The notes under the pieces are model-generated. The model was not told where the DNA came from. It saw only the letters and a program-made list of their open reading frames with translations, and made no database searches. Of a stretch of 64,000 nt of DNA, positions 51,590 through 62,453 are shown one piece after another. This DNA is from Acanthochlamys bracteata. Taxonomy: Eukaryota; Streptophyta; Magnoliopsida; Pandanales; Velloziaceae. A program made the position numbers and the translations under genes. Numbering within the stretch: the first letter of the stretch is position 1; each line of letters starts with the position of its first letter. The DNA is taken from contig CM034128.1 in assembly GCA_019914995.1 (NCBI GenBank), positions 5,582,501-5,646,500 of the forward strand, in the 5' to 3' direction.

Positions 51590-52799
51590 TTCTTAATTAT
51601 ACATTTATGATCTCGTTTACATGCCGTCACTTCCGGGTCTTTCTACTCTGCTAAATCATATATGTTATTTTTATTGTGCTATTTATGGAATCAAACAGGC
51701 TCCTAAAGTTTGCTTTGAGTGTTTTCACGTAGCTATTATAAAGGTAGGTTTCCAGCAGAGTTCTCAGGATGACTTTTTATTTATGCGGCCATCACTTTAA
51801 GGGATGATACTCCTGTTATTGTATATAGATGACATGATTTTGATAGGAGATGATAATACGGATATTGCAGCGACTCAGAATCACTTTCATCAACAGTTTC
51901 AAATGAAAGATCTTGATTATTTACGTTATTTTCTTATACTGGAGATTGTGCAAAGTATTAAGAAAATTCTTATTTCTCAGCATAAATATACTTCCGACAT
52001 TATCATATTCAAGCTTATCTAATAGTTGGACAGTTGATACCCCATTAAAGCTTCATGTAAAGCTTCGTCCTACAAATGGTGAATCTTTCACAGATCCTAC
52101 TCAGTATAAACGGCTAACCGGTCAGCTTGTCCACTTATGTATGATTCGATCAGACATTTCTCAACGTAGTAAGTATTGTTAGTCAACTTATTGCTACACC
52201 ATAGTGTTTTGCTCAGGATTATCGGATATCTTCAACGCACTATTACTCGCTCGCTTTTTGTGTCTTCTATATCCATTTTCGAGCTTTGAATTTTTACAGA
52301 TATAGATTGAGCTAGTGATCCGACTACTAGACGGTCTACTACATATTTTTGCTTATTTTTTGGTGATTCGTTGATTTCGTGGCGAAGTAAGAGACAGGAA
52401 GTCGTTTTATGTTTTTCTACAAAAACTGAATATAGAGTTATGGTTGCTACCATAGACCTTCGCATCTTTGAGCAGAGACTGTTTTCATAATGAAGATTAT
52501 TCAAATACGGAGATTACTTACTAATATGGGAGTTATATTTACAAGATTTACTTTTCTTTATTATGACAATCGTAGTGTTACTCATATTACAAGTAATCTA
52601 GTTTTTCATTAACGAAAGAAACGTATTGAAATTAGCTGCCACTTCGTTTGTAAGCATTTTTTTATAATACTATTTTTTACCACATGTGACTTCTATTAAT
52701 TTGCTGCAAACTTCTTTACAAGGTCACATTCTACACCGAGCTTACAAACATTATTAGATAAACTCATACTATTTGATCTATCATGAGTTTGTGTGAGAA

Positions 52800-52918
52800 T
52801 GTTGGATTATATTGTCAAGCTATATGTAAAACAAGCTCACTATATGTACTCTATATATATTTGCACTTGTGAACTCTCACAATCATCCCATTATTTCATC
52901 CTATTATCCATTGTTTCA
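52800..52918 (+). repeat. 3' LTR of Copia-1
   Basis: 119 bp, TGTTGGATTATA to ATTGTTTCA, followed by ctaag (probable target duplication). PARP3 intron sequence resumes after it and reaches the exon 2 acceptor at 53079. Confidence 0.75.
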
Positions 52919-55149
52919 CTAAGGGAATTATTCTAGTTGATTTCCTGGAATAGTGCTCATTATCCTTAGATTTACCACATGACTTAATATATGAGTAAAG
53001 AGAAGGTTGAGTTGTTGTTTGCTTCTTTTGATTTCTTTCATTGTTGGAGTTGACTTCTATGATGATTTAATTCATGCAGCCAAGACATGTTGTCCTACGG
53101 GCCAATAAAGAAATATCCACTATACAAAGGGCCAATGGAAAGCAACGAAGTAGTTATATCTGTAGAGACTTCTACACAGAGTGGACTAGCTGTCTTACTC
53201 AACTAGAGTTTCTATGAGGAAGAAGAATCAAACAGTCGAAGTTCCTAAAGGGATTGGTGATACTGTTGTTGCTGATGTAGGTTCCATTTTGTAACTATGT
53301 TTATCTGCTGTATATTTTCAATACAACAAACAGGGAGGGGATCATAAGTTAAGAAGCAAGAGTCTAGGAAGCTTCCTGATAGGCAGCTGGCTGCTCAAGA
53401 CAAGCGTCTGTCTGGCCATACGGTCTCACTCTCGAAGGCTCTCAAACGCATGTAATGAGGACTTATTTTTAAAGGATCTTAAACCTGTTTTGCTCATCAC
53501 ATCGTAAAAGGTATTTAATTTGCTCTTTTATCTGTGACTTCTTGCAGCAATACTGGGGGGAGGAGATTGAAAGGCATGGGGGAAAGTTAATGGCAGTGTT
53601 CTTGGTAACTTATTTTTAGTTCATTAGTATCCTCAATTCAAGTTAGACTTTCTTGAGTTGACTTTCAGTACATCTTTCTTTGCAGGTGTGAACTGCTTGG
53701 TTGTCTCTCCCACTGAACGTGAGAGAGGAGGTTATCGGAAGTACTGGAAGCAATGTATGTACTCTCTTTGTTATGCACAAATTTATTATAGATGTTATAG
53801 TTATAACTTTCAATATTTCTTTGTAATATAGGGAAAGGAACATTCCGGTTGTTAGCGAAAATTAGCTTCTAGAAAGTATTGAGAAAAAGCAATCTCAGCC
53901 TCTTGATGCTTATGATGTGGTGTCTGACCTGGCACCTGATGGGAGGGGAGTTCCATGGTCCAAAATGGACCTAGCAAGGAAGCTGTTGAATCCCTGGCAG
54001 CTGAGGTAGTCTGTCTGGTTTCTGAATGGCATTCTTTTATGTTTCTGTGCAAACTATTCCTATTTTTTAATTAGAGCATTTTAACCAGGTCAAGCTCTAT
54101 GGTAAGAGAGCAGTTTCAAAGATTTTTAAGTTTGCTGAAGAGGGTGGCCGCATCTTTGAGAAGGATGGATCATTTATAACTGTGTTTTCTTGCTCTATGA
54201 TTTGACCAGAAGATTGAATGAGTATAGCACCATTATCTATGGAAGAAACTAGTATGAAGCTATTAAGTTCTGGAAAGAGGATTAATTGCTCTCTTTTGTG
54301 TTGTAGATATTACATTATACTGCTGATAAATGGTACCTGAGAATGTTATGCATCTTTATTAGAAGAGGAGGCAAGTTGGAGCTAATCCTGGGACAGATGA
54401 GAGAGTCAAGGAGTGGTCAAGTGTTGAGTATGCAATAAAGGAGTTTGTTCGGCTCTTTGAGGAGGTCACTGGAAATGAATTTGAGCTACGGGAAAGGGAG
54501 AAGAAGTTCAAGAATAAGCCTTTGAAGTTCTTCCCAATTGACATGGTATAAGTATATCTCTTTTGCTCAACCTAACTTGCCTGATAACATGTGCTTGCTT
54601 GTTAAATGATGTTGTTACTCGTGTTTTGAGTAGGACGCTGGCATTGATGCAAGTTATGGAGGCCTTGGTCTTTGTCAGTTACCAGCAACAGCTGCTCACA
54701 GCAAGCTAGACCCAATGGTTGCGAACTTCGTGAAAGTACTATGCATCCAAGGGATCTTCAAGTATGCTAGAGACTTGTTCCTCTTACCCGTAAACTGTAG
54801 ATATATTTCGTTACTTTATATACAGATAATAAGTGTTGTTTCATGTTATCTAGAAGTCGCTTATTGAGATTTATATTTCGAGTATGCTCTTATGGAAATG
54901 GGAATGGGCATGACCTGCCAATAGGAATGCTCACTAATCTCTACATGAAAAGATGCAAGAGTGCTGCATAGTTCAACCTCCATTACTTGCAGAAATTCCT
55001 TAATGTGGTTTGACCGTTTCCCTTTTGTTCTTTAGGGCGTATTTCAATTAACTGAAACTTCAGTTTCTCCCGCTTGATTGGAGTTTTGGTGAGTTCACGC
55101 GTTTCAATTACAAATGGATCCGAGAACTGTATTTCCTTATTACTGTGTT

Positions 55150-55740
55150 GAGTTCTCCGTCGAACTCAATTCCAGCGTTCATTTTATCTCCTTCATCACT
55201 CTATTGATAATCTTCTTCTCTTCTCAACCTATCCGACATCTTAAAGCACTCTCTCACCTCTGGCACTCCGATCGTTTTCTCAGTTGACATGTTCTTTCCC
55301 TCCACCGCTGCTGGAGAAGCGTCTCTCCAACTCCTCCACCATGCCGCCACCGATCATTTCATCTACACGTCTGTCGAGATATTCTTCTTGAAGTTTGGGT
55401 TCCACGTCTATCTAGAGAAAGCAACAGTGGAACGGTTGACAGGTAAGAGCAGTGCCTGAATGAACGAGTTGGAATAGCCAGCAAGAATCGGTTGTAGTAA
55501 GAGAGGAAAATTTGGAAGGGAAGAGTTCAAGGAGGGAAGGATCGAGGGCGTCGAGGAGGTGGTGGGGAATGTTGCGGCGGTCTGAGAAGGGAACCTTCTT
55601 GGTGGTGATGTCAAGGCCAACATAGACTTGGATCTTGTTGGAGTTGATGATATTACCGGAGAATAGTTCGGGAGGATCGATGGACAGCTTCATCTTCCCT
55701 GTTCATGTTACTCCCAGGATTACAACCAACCGTTCCCTCT
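55150..55740 (-). pseudogene. IPT: Adenylate isopentenyltransferase (cytokinin synthesis) pseudogene
   Basis: The minus strand reads RLVVILGVT, stop, TGKMKLSID at the ATP-binding P-loop. A GGA-to-TGA change (plus-strand 55703-55705) replaces the first Gly of GxTGTGK. It goes on through SGNIINSNKIQVYVGLDITT and RRNIPHHLLDALDP, both diagnostic of plant IPT proteins. A piece with GYSNSFIQALL in another frame follows, then YLDRRVDEMIGGGMVEELERRF, IGVPE and a C-terminal NRVMKEIK with a stop. At least two frame changes and several stops show it is dead. Plant adenylate IPT genes are normally intronless, so lack of introns does not tell a DNA capture from a retrocopy. IPT transfers an isopentenyl group to ATP/ADP in the first step of cytokinin synthesis. 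A CAA-rich stretch precedes the P-loop. Confidence 0.88.
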
Positions 55741-55754
55741 CTGATTCTTCTCTT

Positions 55755-55800
55755 TCTTGTTGTTATTGTTGTTGATGATGATGTTGTTGTTGTTGTTTAA
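55755..55800 (+). repeat. TTG/TGA trinucleotide repeat
   Basis: Runs of TTGTTGTTG and GATGATGATG next to the IPT pseudogene. On the minus strand they read as a Gln/His-rich stretch just before the IPT P-loop. Confidence 0.85.
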
Positions 55801-58800
55801 CAATAATTTTTCCGAGTGTTCTTGTTATTCTCTGATGATGATGGCAATAGTGTAAATGATAATAGTATCAGTTCCAATGGTGGTGTTTCAGATCAGCAGT
55901 GGCAGTGGAAGCCATGAGAGCGCCGAAGACGGAGAAGGCAGGTAACCGACAATAGAAGATTTTCAAGAAACTTTAAGAAGAACAGAAAGTGGAGAGGATC
56001 AATTGCATGCCCTTATTAATTAAATTAATCAAAACAAAGCAGAGCTTTGAAAGATTTTTGTGGTTTGATTTATTAATGAAAAGCATGTATAAATAAGAAT
56101 ATACATTATTTTTTAGAGGAGGAGAGAAGCAAATGAAGAAATCAATCAACAAGAAGGGGGACGCACGGGAGCTCCCTCTGCAGCAGCTACAGAAGCAACA
56201 TTGCAGCAGCCGTCATCTATGGCATATAGTCTTGAGTTGAAGAACTGGAAGTAGATTGCAGAAATTTTTCACTCAGATAGGTTTTTGTTTATATAGCTTT
56301 GTTTGAGTTTCAAATTTGATGTTAGAGTTTGGCACTGGCTAAGCTGTTAATACTACTCTTTCTCTTTAATGAGCATGCTATTTGAACTTGTTCCTAGTTG
56401 TATGCTTGACTTGTTGATGTTGAAGTACTTGTCTCTTCATCTTCTTTAGTCCATACCATTAGCTAATTATGCTGTACTCGTGATTAAACTGATCAAGCTG
56501 CGTCAATTGTGCATAATGATGGAGGTGACCTTTTGATCACATACCTTTGGTTGTCTATAAAGTGGAATTATTATCTAACTTCTTTTGTATATCACCAAAC
56601 TGTTGGACCGTTGGTGGTATGTTGAAAGTTTTGAGTTGTTTTGATGTTAGAAGTTATTTCTGGGTTCATCCTGCATGTATGATCCTATATATAGTTGATT
56701 TTCTTCAACATTGAATTTGTGATTCTTGCTAGTCAATTAATTGCTCTCATTATTGTTTCATAAGTTATTTTAGTGTATAGTATAAAAAATATAATATAAT
56801 TATGGTATGTAATATTATCATATCAATTATAATATCAGTGTAGTATAAATATGATATAATATGTCAAATTGTTATGTTGATTGTGACCTTAGTGTAATAT
56901 AAATGTATTTTACTTTGTTGCATGGACTATTACATGATATTGTAATATAAATTCGATATATTTTGTGACATTTAGTATTATAATACTAATTTTTATATTT
57001 TGTTATATTGTATTATAAGTGTTACATATAAATTTATAATTTATGTTATTATTATTAAAAGATTATATTTTTTATATGATAAGTTTATTATACAATATAT
57101 AAGTACTTTGTTAATTGAATAGGTTATACAATTATTTAAAATTTATATATAGAGTATGATTGAATTTTATCTAAAAAGAAATTAGCAAGATATATTATTT
57201 TTAATTTTTTTATATGTAAAACATTACATATCACTTTCAACTTAATTTAATACTTATTTCCAAATGCAATTAAAACAAAAAAACTAAAATCCACTTTCAC
57301 TTCACTTTTAAATATAATTGAAAACACAAAATCTGAATTCCACTTTTAACCTACTTCAAAAATCAATTGAAACACAAAAGCTAAACTCCACTTTCAACAC
57401 ATTTTTCAAGAAACTTCATTTTCTATTTTTCACTTTCACAAAACTCAGTTACAGACCTTTGAAACATGCCCTTAGGTGAAGAGATACTTCTGGAGTTCAG
57501 AGAGAAGTTGAAGCCTCTACCCAAGTGGGACGTCGAGGCCAAATCTTCTTGACTTGATTTCAGCAATAAGTGGTTCAGCATGATGCATTCTACTGGACCT
57601 TTCACTTTCAGAGATGTTAAACAACGTGCAGATCATGTATGTCAGCGTGCTTAGGAGATAAAATGTATTGCTATTTCACTATCTTTACTTAAATTTTCTC
57701 ACCATTGCTTGTTTTAAGGTTGTCAAAATCGAGATTTTAGGTAGGTCGTTTGATTAGAATCGTAAAATCAAAATTTTAAAATAAGATCGTAAAATTTTAT
57801 ATATAAAGATAAATTTTATAAATAATTTTTTAATACTATTAAGAATCTTTTATAAACAACTTTCTAAATTTTTTTTTAAAAAAAAGTTAGTACATTATAA
57901 CAAAATTTTAAAATTTTTTTAAATTTATAAAATAATCACTCTATATTTTATAAAAAATTATTCAAAATTATACTTTTTCAAAAAATCTTTTTAAATTTTA
58001 TAAAAGACTTCCTAAAATTTTTTTAAAAAACTCTCTCAAATTTAGTTAATTACAAAATCTTCTTCAAAAATAAAATCGTATAAAATCATAAAAAGATCGG
58101 AATCTTATCAATTTTAAGTTTAAGTCGGAATCCGGATAGATTTTTTTACTCAAAAAAGATTTTACTTGAAATCGGGATCATTGGTAAAGTAAAATCATAA
58201 TATCGTAAGATTTTAAAATTTAAATCGGAATTTTGAATATCTTGATTAGTATATTTAAAATTGCAGATAGCTGCTCCTTTGGAGGGTCTTAGAAACATAC
58301 CAGTTGCATCACATCTCGTAGGGGACATGACTGGCTCTACTATTGATGGTCCGTTGTCCAACCGCTGGAATAAACTTGGCCGCACAACCACACCTGTGGA
58401 CAAAGAGTCAGAGGAATATAAAATGATCCAGAAGTACCTTAGAAGACGAAATATGAGCCTGTTAAGCTTGGTGATGTGATATGTTCTTGACGTACCTTTT
58501 ATAGTTGGTTTGCTAGTCAAGTTTATATTGGATGATTGCTGACTGTATTTTGTTTATATCTGAGCTATGGAGTTACTTTGGCAAATGTCTTTCTGTAGAA
58601 TCTAGTGCTAGCCCCTCCTATGAAGAGTTGAAGAAGCTGTTGAACAAAGTTTTTCTGTATGTCGACGGCCTAGTTATTTAGTATGAAGTAATTGAAGAAA
58701 CTTCAAGCCTAAAGTTTTTTGATTTTCTTGCAGGCACGACGATCTCAAACTTTCTAAAACATCTTAGAAAGGCTTGCTGCCATTCATATGCGAGCTACCA

Positions 58801-59599
58801 GTACCTGGCTATATGGTGACCAATTCTTGCTTCTGATAAATTGATGATTGATAACTGTGAGCAAATGAATTGGACTAACTGCTTTCGGTTTTGTTTTACA
58901 GTTTGGGAAAGCATTTGTATGCTCAGATGCATCTGCAGAAGCTGCAAGGTACGGTTATACTGCAGTTGATAGGGCCAGAAGGGTTCCTGGTATTAGGACT
59001 TGTTTCTCTTGGGGACCAGATTACTGAAGTGTCTAGCCTTCCAGAGGCGATCATCTGTTCAGGTTTTAGTTTTAATTTACAAAAGGGCATGCTGACATAA
59101 CAAAATCAATAGCTTAGTACCCGTTTACTGATATTGGTCTAGAACACGGAGGAATGGGAAGAAGAAAAGATGGAGTTAAAGGTCTGGAAGAAAGAAAATC
59201 GATGAGTCCGAGCATTTCACCTGGAAGGATGACATCAAAGTACACCATGTGGCAAACTAGTCTCTTGTGAACACGAGGAAAGCCAACTGGAGCTTAATGA
59301 ATATGCAATCTATGATACGAAAAGGTAATTCACTGGAACATGCATTCTACATAATGGTCACAAAAGTCAGGAGTCTGTTAAGCTGGTTTTTCACAAAACT
59401 TGTGCGACGCCTTTTCTTTTTTACAGGTCACTATTAACTTCCCGGTTGAAGTAGGAGGAGCAGAATATGGAGATGGATACGGCTGAATAAAATCTGTAAC
59501 AGCGTTATCTACTAACATGTAGAAAGCTTGACTAAGTTGGTGATTCCCTTTCTGTTTTGTAAAGAAACCACCAACGACCACAGTAGCTAGCACTCGGTA

Positions 59600-59960
59600 T
59601 AGGTTCTGCTCCTTGTGTATTATAATCTTCCCGACGGATCAATGAACATATATGGAAGTACAGTGATATCATTTGATCAAGTGTTAATGAAGTCCTCGCA
59701 GGGTATAGCCTTTACAATGTATGCCAAAGGAAGCAGGCAATTGGCGAAGAGTACGCTTTCAGTACTCCTGATGCTGCTCTCGCTGCTGCGGCTTCTTTCA
59801 CTGCTCTCGGTGCTGCTCTCCCTGCCGCTGCGGCAGTCGGTGGGTACGTTGCTGTTGAGAACTGTGATATCTATCTCAAAGAGCTCTTCTTCTATACCAT
59901 CCGCATCACTGCGAATGTAGAACTTCATCCGTTCTTTTCTTCTGCTATTGCATCTTGAAT
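59600..59960 (+). pseudogene. Unidentified gene fragment with Ala-rich reading
   Basis: The plus strand reads EYAFSTPDAALAAAASFTAL, then GAALPAAAAVGGYVAVENCD and YLKELFFYTIRITANVEL. The composition looks like real coding sequence from a helical protein, possibly membrane or plastid. I do not recognise the family. It has no clear start and breaks after about 70 residues. A 135-codon minus-strand frame over the same bases (59677-60084) is Ser/Arg-rich and probably the shadow. It lies 110 bp after the PARP3 stop codon. Confidence 0.35.
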
Positions 59961-61849
59961 AAGAAGCCATGCCTTCACTGTAAAACTGACCTGGCTTTAT
60001 AGTAGCTGTTGCTCTCTCGTTAGGTGAAACCGGTGAGACTTTTTGTGTGTAAACAACCAAACATGAGAAGTCCTTAAAAAGCATGTGTTGTTTTGGGCAG
60101 ATGTTTCGATTATTGTTGGATAGATTTGTTCAACTAATGATCGAAAAACAAACTTTGGTAGAGAAGAAAGATTAACAAGCTGAAATTGGGTTACTTGAGC
60201 CCCGTTTGGATATGCTGAAACTTTTGTATTTTTAAAATAAAGCTGCTTTATGATACGGTAAATAGCTGGGGAGCTTTCATTGTAAAAGTAATTTTATGTT
60301 GAAAAGTGTTTGAATAAATTTTTACTGCATTATGCTGTTTAATGCTGAAAGCTAAATAAAATATTTGGCTAAGCTTATACTTATTTCGGTAAGAGATATA
60401 TAATGATCAGAATTTCTTTAAGATATATAATAATTGATATTATCAATTTTCTTAATTTCTTATGTATATTATTTACTTTTTAATTTAATATTTTCTATTA
60501 CATAATAATTGTATAAATAATTTCTTAAATCAATATTTATATTTATTAGCAAATTATATTATTAGTATAAATTAATAATTAAATTTGAATAAAATTTATT
60601 ATAAAATTGTTATTATTATTATATTTGAAAATTATATTTGATTAAATATAAAAGTTTTTTATATTAATATTTATAAAATTAGTATTATTATTGTATATTA
60701 ATAAATAATTTTGATATATATTTTAAATTTTTATCAATTATAGATTTCATTTTGATATTCTATAAATATTAAATGAATATTGAACACTTAATACAGTCAA
60801 TTATTAACAATATCAAACAAATTTTAATATAGATACTATATGTTACAACTATTAACTACAAATTTCAGATCTATTATTCAAGAGCATCAAGAACATAGCT
60901 ACTAATTTTTTTTTTGTTACAATTTCTAAACCAACCTGGGCTTTACAAATACCTCAAACAAGTGCTTACCAAAAAATAATCCTTACAGCAAGTAGGAAAA
61001 AAAAAACAAAAACTATAGACATTTGCATCTGGCATGTTGAAAAGAAAATCAAACTAACTTTTACTCCCATCAAACTAACTTAGCTTCGTAGTAATTAACA
61101 AAGATAACATTGTTCATTGTACACTTTAAAAATCATGAATAAACAATAGCACAAGCTGGCGACTGTAAAGAGATTGAATTTTTTATAACCTATCTTTCCT
61201 GAACGACATCCTACCAGACTTATCGAGCACTTCAGATCTAATAATTGACCAACTTCAATCATCAGAACTTGAATGGAAAAGTTGAGCAGCAAGACAATGG
61301 CCCCGTTTGGACAATCTATATTCACCCAGTTGCACTTGAACTGCCTCTGCTTCAACCTTCATTACCACATCCAGGCTAGCAAGCACCCCTAGCTGTCCAG
61401 CCAGCTGAAGCATCAGAGCATAGCACCACATTTAGTCACCTGCAAAAGTTAAAGGTTTTTCCTTGATGAGGTATTAAGTGAAGAAGAGCAAAGGCCCTTA
61501 GCAAGAATTAGGATTAGTAACTACTGTTATTCTAGAAGTATAATGTTAGAAAATACCCATAAAGATAAAGTTGCGAAGAAATGGGATTACTCACATAAAA
61601 CTAATGAAAAGTTGCAGGACAACATCCTCCTGAAATTCATGAATGTTGTCACATAAATTAACTTAAATCTACTCCTAGGTTAGACATCTAATCTGATAAC
61701 AAACAGAAAATCACTAGAATAAATTTTGGCCTAATTTATTGCAGAATTGCTTCCAAAATGAGGGAAGAAAACAAGAAAGACCACTGCATCATACCAAACC
61801 AAACTACAATTTGAAGCTCAAAAACTTGCAACAAATAAATTTCTGAAGC
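59961..61849. other. Intergenic, repeat-like ends but no gene
   Basis: GAGCCCCGTTTGGATATGCT (60197) and GGCCCCGTTTGGACAATCT (61301) are typical starts of plant DNA-element termini, both in the same orientation. I cannot pair them with inverted partners. 60380-60860 is almost pure A/T. No coding is recognised. Confidence 0.35.
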
Positions 61850-62200
61850 AAGGCATCTAGAGCTCAAACACTGCTGCCAACAAGAAACCTACATGTTTTT
61901 TAGCATTAAAATCAATAGCATCCCAGAGCTCTTGTGTCCCAGCAGTAGCAAGACATCTAGAGCTCCAAGAAGCATTAAAATAAACAGCATCCAAGATACA
62001 AGTCATTGACAACACAGCAAAATTATGAAGACTTGACTCTATAAAAACATAAGCAAAATGATTGCACATCCTTGAAAGAACATGGAGCAAGAAAACCAGT
62101 CTCAGCTATAAACCAACCTCTATTTGGAATCTCAACTATAAACAATATTTGTACACAAACTTTCCAGTGAAATCTCAACTACAAACCAGCCTCTATGTGA
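61850..62200. repeat. Two sets of short direct repeats
   Basis: 'CATCTAGAGCTC...CATTAAAAT.AA.AGCATCC' occurs at 61854-61926 and again, shortened, at 61954-61995. Three copies of a 'TCTCARCTAYAAAC' word lie in 62100-62185. These look like local slippage duplications. No coding is recognised. Confidence 0.55.
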
Positions 62201-62366
62201 TCCAATTGATCTGGTTGAATAACTGTTACTGGTGTGCAAAGTGAACAGCTATTAGTGACGTTATAAATCAACCACCGACCAACACTGCTAAGGTAACTTG
62301 AAGCAGTTAGATTTAACTAAATTTGCTTCATTCTCCCATCACTAGCAATAAGGCTAATAACCAACT
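62201..62366. other. Spacer before the inverted repeat
   Basis: AT-rich sequence with no feature recognised. Confidence 0.3.
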
Positions 62367-62453
62367 AATTTAGCTAATCATAAGATTTAGTCACAAAATC
62401 TTCAAAGCATCTCAAGCAACTTCAGTAGCCAAAATCTTATGATTAGCTAAATT
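62367..62453. repeat. 22-bp perfect inverted repeat at the end of the BIR pseudogene
   Basis: AATTTAGCTAATCATAAGAT begins the left arm (62367-62388). The right arm (62432-62453) is its exact inverse over 22 bp, with a 43-bp loop. The right arm starts exactly where LRR homology of the BIR-like gene stops. It could be a hairpin, a small element end or a rearrangement point. Confidence 0.8.

Larger units (their letters stand above)
39733..52918 (+). mobile_element. Copia-1: element in PARP3 intron 1, itself split
   Basis: The LTRs are short (39733-39850 and 52800-52918, about 119 bp), sharing an 'AAAACAAGCTCA' core. A degenerate primer site TGGTAATGACCC follows the 5' LTR. The flanking gtaag and ctaag fit a 5-bp target duplication with one change. 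Gag, integrase (near 41490) and the start of RT lie before 42870. Later RT (51804-52022, LLYIDDMILIGDD) and RNase H lie after 51594. Between them is Copia-2. The element lies wholly inside the first intron of the PARP3 pseudogene. Broken, with many breaks. Confidence 0.82.
55035..57471. mobile_element. PIF/Harbinger-like DNA element carrying an IPT pseudogene
   Basis: The left end GGGCGTATTTCAATT and the right end (read inward) GGGCATGTTTCAAAGG form terminal inverted repeats. TTA lies on both sides (55032-55034 and 57472-57474), the 3-bp duplication of the PIF/Harbinger superfamily. Near the right end are four loose repeats beginning CACTTTC or CACTTTT (57230-57440). The 2437-bp interior has no transposase that I recognise. 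It holds an antisense IPT pseudogene and a TTG/TGA-rich patch. The element landed on a PARP3 3' splice site: TTTAG|GTGAAGAG became TTTA-element-TTAG|GTGAAG. It is therefore a non-autonomous, gene-carrying element, or IPT DNA that the element trapped. Confidence 0.8.
39168..59486 (+). pseudogene. PARP3: Plant PARP3 pseudogene, spread over 20 kb by insertions
   Basis: Recognisable exons follow the order of plant PARP3 (PADR1-type zinc region, BRCT, WGR, regulatory and ADP-ribosyltransferase domains). Segments: 39168-39394; 53080-53280 (SQDMLSYGPIKKYPLYKG); about 53345-53603 (BRCT); 53686-53753 (VNCLVVSPTERERGGY); 53832-54005 (YDVVSDLAPDGRGVPW); about 54090-54210 (WGR); 54361-54544; 54636-54765; 54882-54965; 57475-57636; 58266-58478 (DMTGSTIDGPLSNRWNKLG); about 58600-58680; 58736-58816; 58902-59068; 59145-59324; 59427-59486 (QVTINFPVEVGG, then TGA). 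Stops occur inside clear homology, for example after EAKSS before LDFSNKWF (57551-57553) and after SEN before LLESIEKK. The zinc-binding CPLC is now YPLY. PARP3 proteins act in the nucleus and are linked to seed biology in plants. Most splice sites are still GT-AG, so this is a decayed host gene and not a retrocopy. Confidence 0.92.

Noticed and set aside
55408-55693. Two overlapping minus frames as separate small genes
   Set aside because: Both are pieces of a single broken IPT homologue in different frames.
59677-60084. 135-codon minus-strand Ser/Arg-rich frame
   Set aside because: The opposite strand reads more like protein (Ala-rich helices, then YLKELFFYT). The Ser/Arg pattern is what antisense of Ala/Leu-rich codons gives.
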